A stretch of DNA of 64,000 nucleotides from contig JARHVA010000081.1 in NCBI GenBank assembly GCA_037957365.1, positions 3,611,001 through 3,675,000 of the forward strand. The letters run 5' to 3'. The position numbers and the translations under genes were made by a program. Position 1 is the stretch's first letter, and each line of letters starts with the position of its first letter. The DNA comes from Torreya grandis (lineage: Eukaryota > Streptophyta > Pinopsida > Cupressales > Taxaceae). The notes beneath the pieces were generated by a model. That model worked only from the letters and a program-made list of their open reading frames with translations. It had not been told where the DNA came from and did no database searches. Positions 60,880 through 64,000 of this stretch are shown in pieces.

Positions 60880-61404
60880 AAAAATAATTATCACATTAAA
60901 TTATATCAAATAATTAATCAATTAAATAATAACATGAACACTAAACACTTAATATATAACTTAATCCTTTAATAATAATATACTTTAATATTTTTATATT
61001 TAAAATCATTCTATTTAAATATATTAAAAAATACGTTTCAATTAATTTAAATGTATGAAACAAAATTAATCACACAAAACTAAGGAAAGAACAAATACCA
61101 AGAAAGGATGTTTTCGGAAAGCTGTAAAGAGGTAGAGAGCCCTTTGTTTTACATGATAAAAAAATATAACCGGAGGTCATCCTTCCATGTTACCGGTATC
61201 GGAAACATGTTATTAAAAACTCAAGAGTATGACGTAATAATAAATAGGGTGTATATATAAAACATAAAAAGTCTGCAAGCTGAGTATAGAATTGTGCGTG
61301 GTAAACAAAGCCATGCTGTCTTTTGTGTTTTTCCATTTATTGTTGTGGTTGTTTTGATAGATATTATACCCAACTTGTCATAATTAGTACTTATCTGTTG
61401 TCGC
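60880..61404 (-). repeat. 3' flank of the third receptor-kinase copy
   Basis: Matches 6750-7386 downstream of the main copy in order, though diverged: TATCAAATAATTAATCAAT, then AACTAAGGAAAGAAC / AAACTAAAGAAAGAACC, then GTCATCCTTCCATGTTACC / TCGTCCTTCCATACCATC. It shows that the duplication covered non-coding flank. Confidence 0.6.
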
Positions 61405-61707
61405 TTTCATCAGTGGATGAACATGAATGGCCTACTCCATTGCCTCAGGTCGTCAATAGAGTTGGAGTTGCCACTTGGCAGGGATGCATGCTCTGCCAAA
61501 TTGCCATACAGAATCTTTTCAATCATGCCTTCCACCACTCTCATTGTTGGTCTATCTCTGGGATTTTGCCTTGTGCACTGCAACCCTATTTCAATCAAAC
61601 CAACCAAGCAACTGCGATACTGGGAAGATTCAAATTCTCCGCCCGTCGTTTTAGGTGTTGGACCCTGCCATCCCCAATTCATCAACCAGCAGCTCTCTGT
61701 CCACCAC

Positions 61708-61901
61708 CTCCTTCACTGCCTCAGGATATCTGGGCAAAGTGTTGTTTCCTGTAAACATATCATCTGTAGGTCTCTTCCTTGTCACCATTTCAAAAATGAG
61801 CACACTCCTTCACTGCCTCAGGATATCTGGGCAAAGTATTGTTTCCTGTAAACATATCATCTGTAGGTCTCTTCCTTGTCACCATTTCAAAAATGAGCAC
61901 A
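61708..61901 (-). repeat. 97-bp tandem duplication in the kinase copy
   Basis: CTCCTTCACTGCCTCAGG ... AAAATGAGCACA occurs twice, starting 61708 and 61805. The copies differ at one noticed position (AAAGTGTTG against AAAGTATTG). It duplicates part of the C-lobe exon, shifting the frame by 97. Confidence 0.9.
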
Positions 61902-61997
61902 CTAAATCTGTAAACATCACTCGCCCCCTAGAATCATATTCTGCAACAGTCACTTTATTGTTTTTATTAACTACTGGTCCTAAATATAAAAATAGGA

Positions 61998-62023
61998 ATA
62001 TATATATATATATATATATATAT
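61998..62023. repeat. TA microsatellite in the kinase intron
   Basis: A TA run of about 12-13 units at the position where the main copy has CTAATATACATAAG and the second copy TTAATATATATAAG. Confidence 0.85.
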
Positions 62024-62203
62024 AAGATGCAAACACACAAATACAACACAGTTACAAGGGAGATTGAGTAGGAGGACAAGACTTTGACAAGATTGCGGTG
62101 TCTAATTATGCTCAGTATTCTACATTCCCTGTTAAGTTATTCGATGAATTGTAAAAATTCATCGAATAGCTTAACAGCCACCAATGTGTTGTCAGATAGG
62201 AGA

Positions 62204-62690
62204 CCAATGTGTTGGAAGTGAATTTTCCCCCTCTATCTGAGTATTTTGAGATTATATCAGCTTTGTTTTTTAGCCATAACTTAAAAAAATTTGAAGCATT
62301 CAAAAGCTTCGGATTTCTACTTAAGAAAATACATCTATGTGTGACGAAAAAAATCATCAATGAATGTCAAAAAATAATGATTTTTACCCAAATATTCTTC
62401 TTGCATAGCACCATAAATGTCAGCATGTACAAGCTCTAGAGGAGATTTTGCTCTCCAAAATTTGTTCACTGGAAAACTATCTCGATGTTGCTTGCCAAGT
62501 GCACACCCTGAACAAAACTCTTCCTTTGTCTGAAATGCTGTAAGTCCTCTCACCATATGCTTCTTGTGAAGTAAATTTAATCCTTGAAAATTTAGATGAC
62601 CATAATGTTGATGCCGTAACCACGAATCAATTATTCTTAGTGCATAATAATTTGAGAATGCTCCATAATACATTGCATACGCTCCTCATG
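62204..62690 (-). pseudogene. Copia integrase fragment
   Basis: Begins with the pre-integrase/zinc-binding block (HYGHLNFQGLNLLHKKHM, then CSGCALGKQHRDSF: an H-x-C-C arrangement) and the core start (SPLELVHADIYGAMQ, YFLTFIDDFFRHT), giving the first two catalytic Asp regions. A frame change near 62335 leads to YSDRGGKFTSNT, cut off before the catalytic Glu block. A protease region between gag and this piece is missing. Confidence 0.85.
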
Positions 62691-62804
62691 AGATTGTAAA
62701 GAACCAACCAACTCTACCACTTTGAAGGTGGTGAGATTTTTTGCTTTCTTCAATGGCTATCACCACTAGATTGAATTTAGGAAGAAAAGTTGATTCACAA
62801 CATC

Positions 62805-63050
62805 TTAAGTCCTAGTAATAAAATCTTGAATAGACTCAGCGTCTTTCATCCTTAAATTTTCAAAATCTCTTCTTAAAGTTTGAAGTCTTACCAATCTAAA
62901 TTTGTCAGAACCTTGATATGTAGTTTGTAGGGCCTCCCATGCATCCTTTGACTTTGTCATACTAGCTATACGGGGAAATATTGACACATACAATGTATAT
63001 TGGATGGCAAAGAGACCTTGATTTTCCCTTTTCTTGTCTTCTTTCAACTG
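62805..63050 (-). pseudogene. Copia gag fragment (UBN2-type)
   Basis: Open frame with FAIQYTLYVSIFPRIASMTKSKDAWEALQTTYQGSDK, then LRRDFENLRMKDAESIQDF. It matches the conserved middle of Copia gag (x-AW-x-x-L, YxG, L-x-x-x-F-x-x-L-x-M-x-x-x-ESI). Upstream and downstream parts are missing or frameshifted. Confidence 0.85.
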
Positions 63051-63738
63051 AGTTCATTGATTTGTTGTTAAGGCATTTAAATCATTCTGATCTATAGGTT
63101 CTATGTATCTTACTTCTACTAATTAACAGAGTTCTTGGATAATAGAAGGGTCTTCATCTTTATACTACAATATTCATAGTTATCTCCGGTAAATAGCAGA
63201 AGTTGGAATGGAATTTTCCATTCTGATAATTCTTGGTGAAAATTGTTACCCTGTTACTGCCTACAAAAAAAGAATATTTTTTCAACCTGCTCTGGTACCA
63301 ATTGAAGATTATAACTTATGAAAAAACACTCATACTATATTGATTAACTCTGAAAAAAATAACAAAGAACAATAAATCTGGTCAAAATACTGAGCGAACG
63401 GCCACGCTAAAAATTGAAACTATTTTATATTATTCTGCTATGTCTAAAATTATGGAAATAAAGAGTACATCTATAAAAAGAAATAGGACAAAGTAAGCGT
63501 AGTCCAAAGAAAGCTAAAAATAGGAAAACACATGCAAACTTATTGCAAGGTTACAATAGTCTAAAAATAGAATAATGCAAACTTAACCAATAGTTAAAGA
63601 TGATTGCTCATACAACAGTTTGTTGTGCATGCAAACTAATTAAATAAAACTATACAAAATTAAAAAATAAAGAAAGTTGTTGCTATTGAATTGGAGATGA
63701 CTGCAGATAATTGTATGTGGTTGATCATGCATTCTTCA

Positions 63739-64000
63739 TAACTGATTGACACCAAGATTGAGCATTGAGAGCTGAGAACAATTGCCCATCGACTTTGGGA
63801 TCCCACCACTAAATTTATTGGCACCCATATAAAGTTCTTGTAGGTTGGTGAGCTTGAGGCCAATTTTCGTAGGAATAAAACCCATGAACCTGTTTTCTTC
63901 CAGTCCAAGGAATTGTAATTGTGAACAGTTTAACATAAAAGGAAGAACATCAAAAGTACTTGTAAATGTGTCAGCAACCCGATTTCATGGGGTATCACTC
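63739..64000 (-). pseudogene. Third receptor-kinase copy: LRR fragment, runs off the window
   Basis: Encodes LRRs closely similar to 9690-9960 of the main copy: NCSQLQFLGLEENRFMGFIP, GLKLTNLQELYMGANKFSGG, IPKSMGNCSQLSMLN. Relative to the main copy about 1.27 kb (the last LRRs, membrane helix and start of kinase) is missing where the Copia piece sits. The upstream part continues beyond the window edge. Confidence 0.85.

Larger units (their letters stand above)
61405..62203 (-). pseudogene. Third receptor-kinase copy: kinase end, internally deleted
   Basis: Close relative of 7409-8430. It keeps the C-lobe (CLVGLIEIGLQCTRQ, RDRPTMRVVEGMIEKI) in the same frame relation to a stop as the main copy, and the intron with GGGAGATT. 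At about 62065 it jumps straight to GAGTAGGAGGACAAGACTTTG. Thus the catalytic loop, DFG motif and activation segment (main 7957-8287) are deleted. The sequence then runs to the N-lobe Lys region (VAVKLFDE) and ends at 62203 against Copia integrase. It lacks the TAA of the main copy, so the frame extends to FMFIH. It carries a 97-bp tandem duplication (about 61708-61901). Confidence 0.85.
62204..63738 (-). mobile_element. Truncated Copia element fused into the kinase copy
   Basis: Minus-strand order: 5' LTR 63738-63303 (436 bp, ends TGAAGA...TCTTCA as a perfect 6-bp inverted repeat), primer site TGGTACCAGAGCAG (plus 63287-63300), gag fragment, then integrase fragment. The interior is under 1.1 kb and no 3' LTR is present; the element breaks off inside the integrase core, at DRGGKFTSNT, directly against kinase sequence. 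The receptor LRR region resumes at 63739. Confidence 0.85.

Overview
This is a plant nuclear window with AT-rich intergenic DNA, nested and decayed LTR retrotransposons and broken leucine-rich-repeat receptor kinase copies. The retroelement style (very long LTRs, gag-only elements, old Gypsy gag relics) and the non-RD kinase family suggest a large-genome seed plant, possibly a conifer-type gymnosperm. That assignment is inference. I see no intact protein-coding gene, no tRNA or rRNA gene and no CRISPR.

Layout. 1-7.4 kb: repeat-rich DNA with a 41-bp palindromic minisatellite (about 2.15-3.33 kb) and a decayed Gypsy gag on the minus strand (3.64-4.64 kb). 7.4-12.2 kb: the main LRR receptor kinase locus (minus strand), of the LRR-XII / FLS2-EFR-Xa21 type. 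It has signal peptide, over twenty LRRs, a membrane helix, a non-RD kinase and one kinase intron, but is broken by several frameshifts, two stops and a solo LTR (10617-11527, 5-bp target duplication). 14.4-15.3 kb: a second, deleted kinase copy. Its upstream flank lies at 25.44-25.77 kb, separated by about 10 kb of inserted repeats that include a 5-unit, about 0.6-kb tandem array (15.6-18.55 kb). 26.5-28.7 kb: tandem and hairpin repeats. 29.1-31.2 kb: a pogo/Tigger-like DDE transposase relic. 32.5-34.1 kb: a Gypsy gag-protease relic (minus strand).

36.6-51.9 kb is a three-level nest. An old Gypsy gag reading frame (minus strand) was split by a gag-only element with 2.9-kb LTRs (37842-50760, plus strand). 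That element was in turn split by a deleted Copia element (43140-47574, minus strand). Target duplications support both insertions, and the outer host reading frame is restored when the element is removed on paper. The gag-only element carries a second reading frame ending in a textbook AT-hook. Its LTRs hold an array of G-box/ABRE-like sites. The Copia LTRs and interior hold arrays of GACGTC-centred palindromes containing DRE cores.

53.1-53.35 kb: a perfect 97-bp inverted repeat around a TA loop. 56.9-58.0 kb: relics of ABCG transporter sequence. 60.9-64.0 kb: a third receptor-kinase copy (minus strand), internally deleted and fused to a truncated Copia element (62204-63738).

Nothing here forms a working operon-like system. 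The biology is decay of an immune-receptor cluster and layered retroelement invasion. Coordinates of decayed features are approximate where no boundary signal exists.
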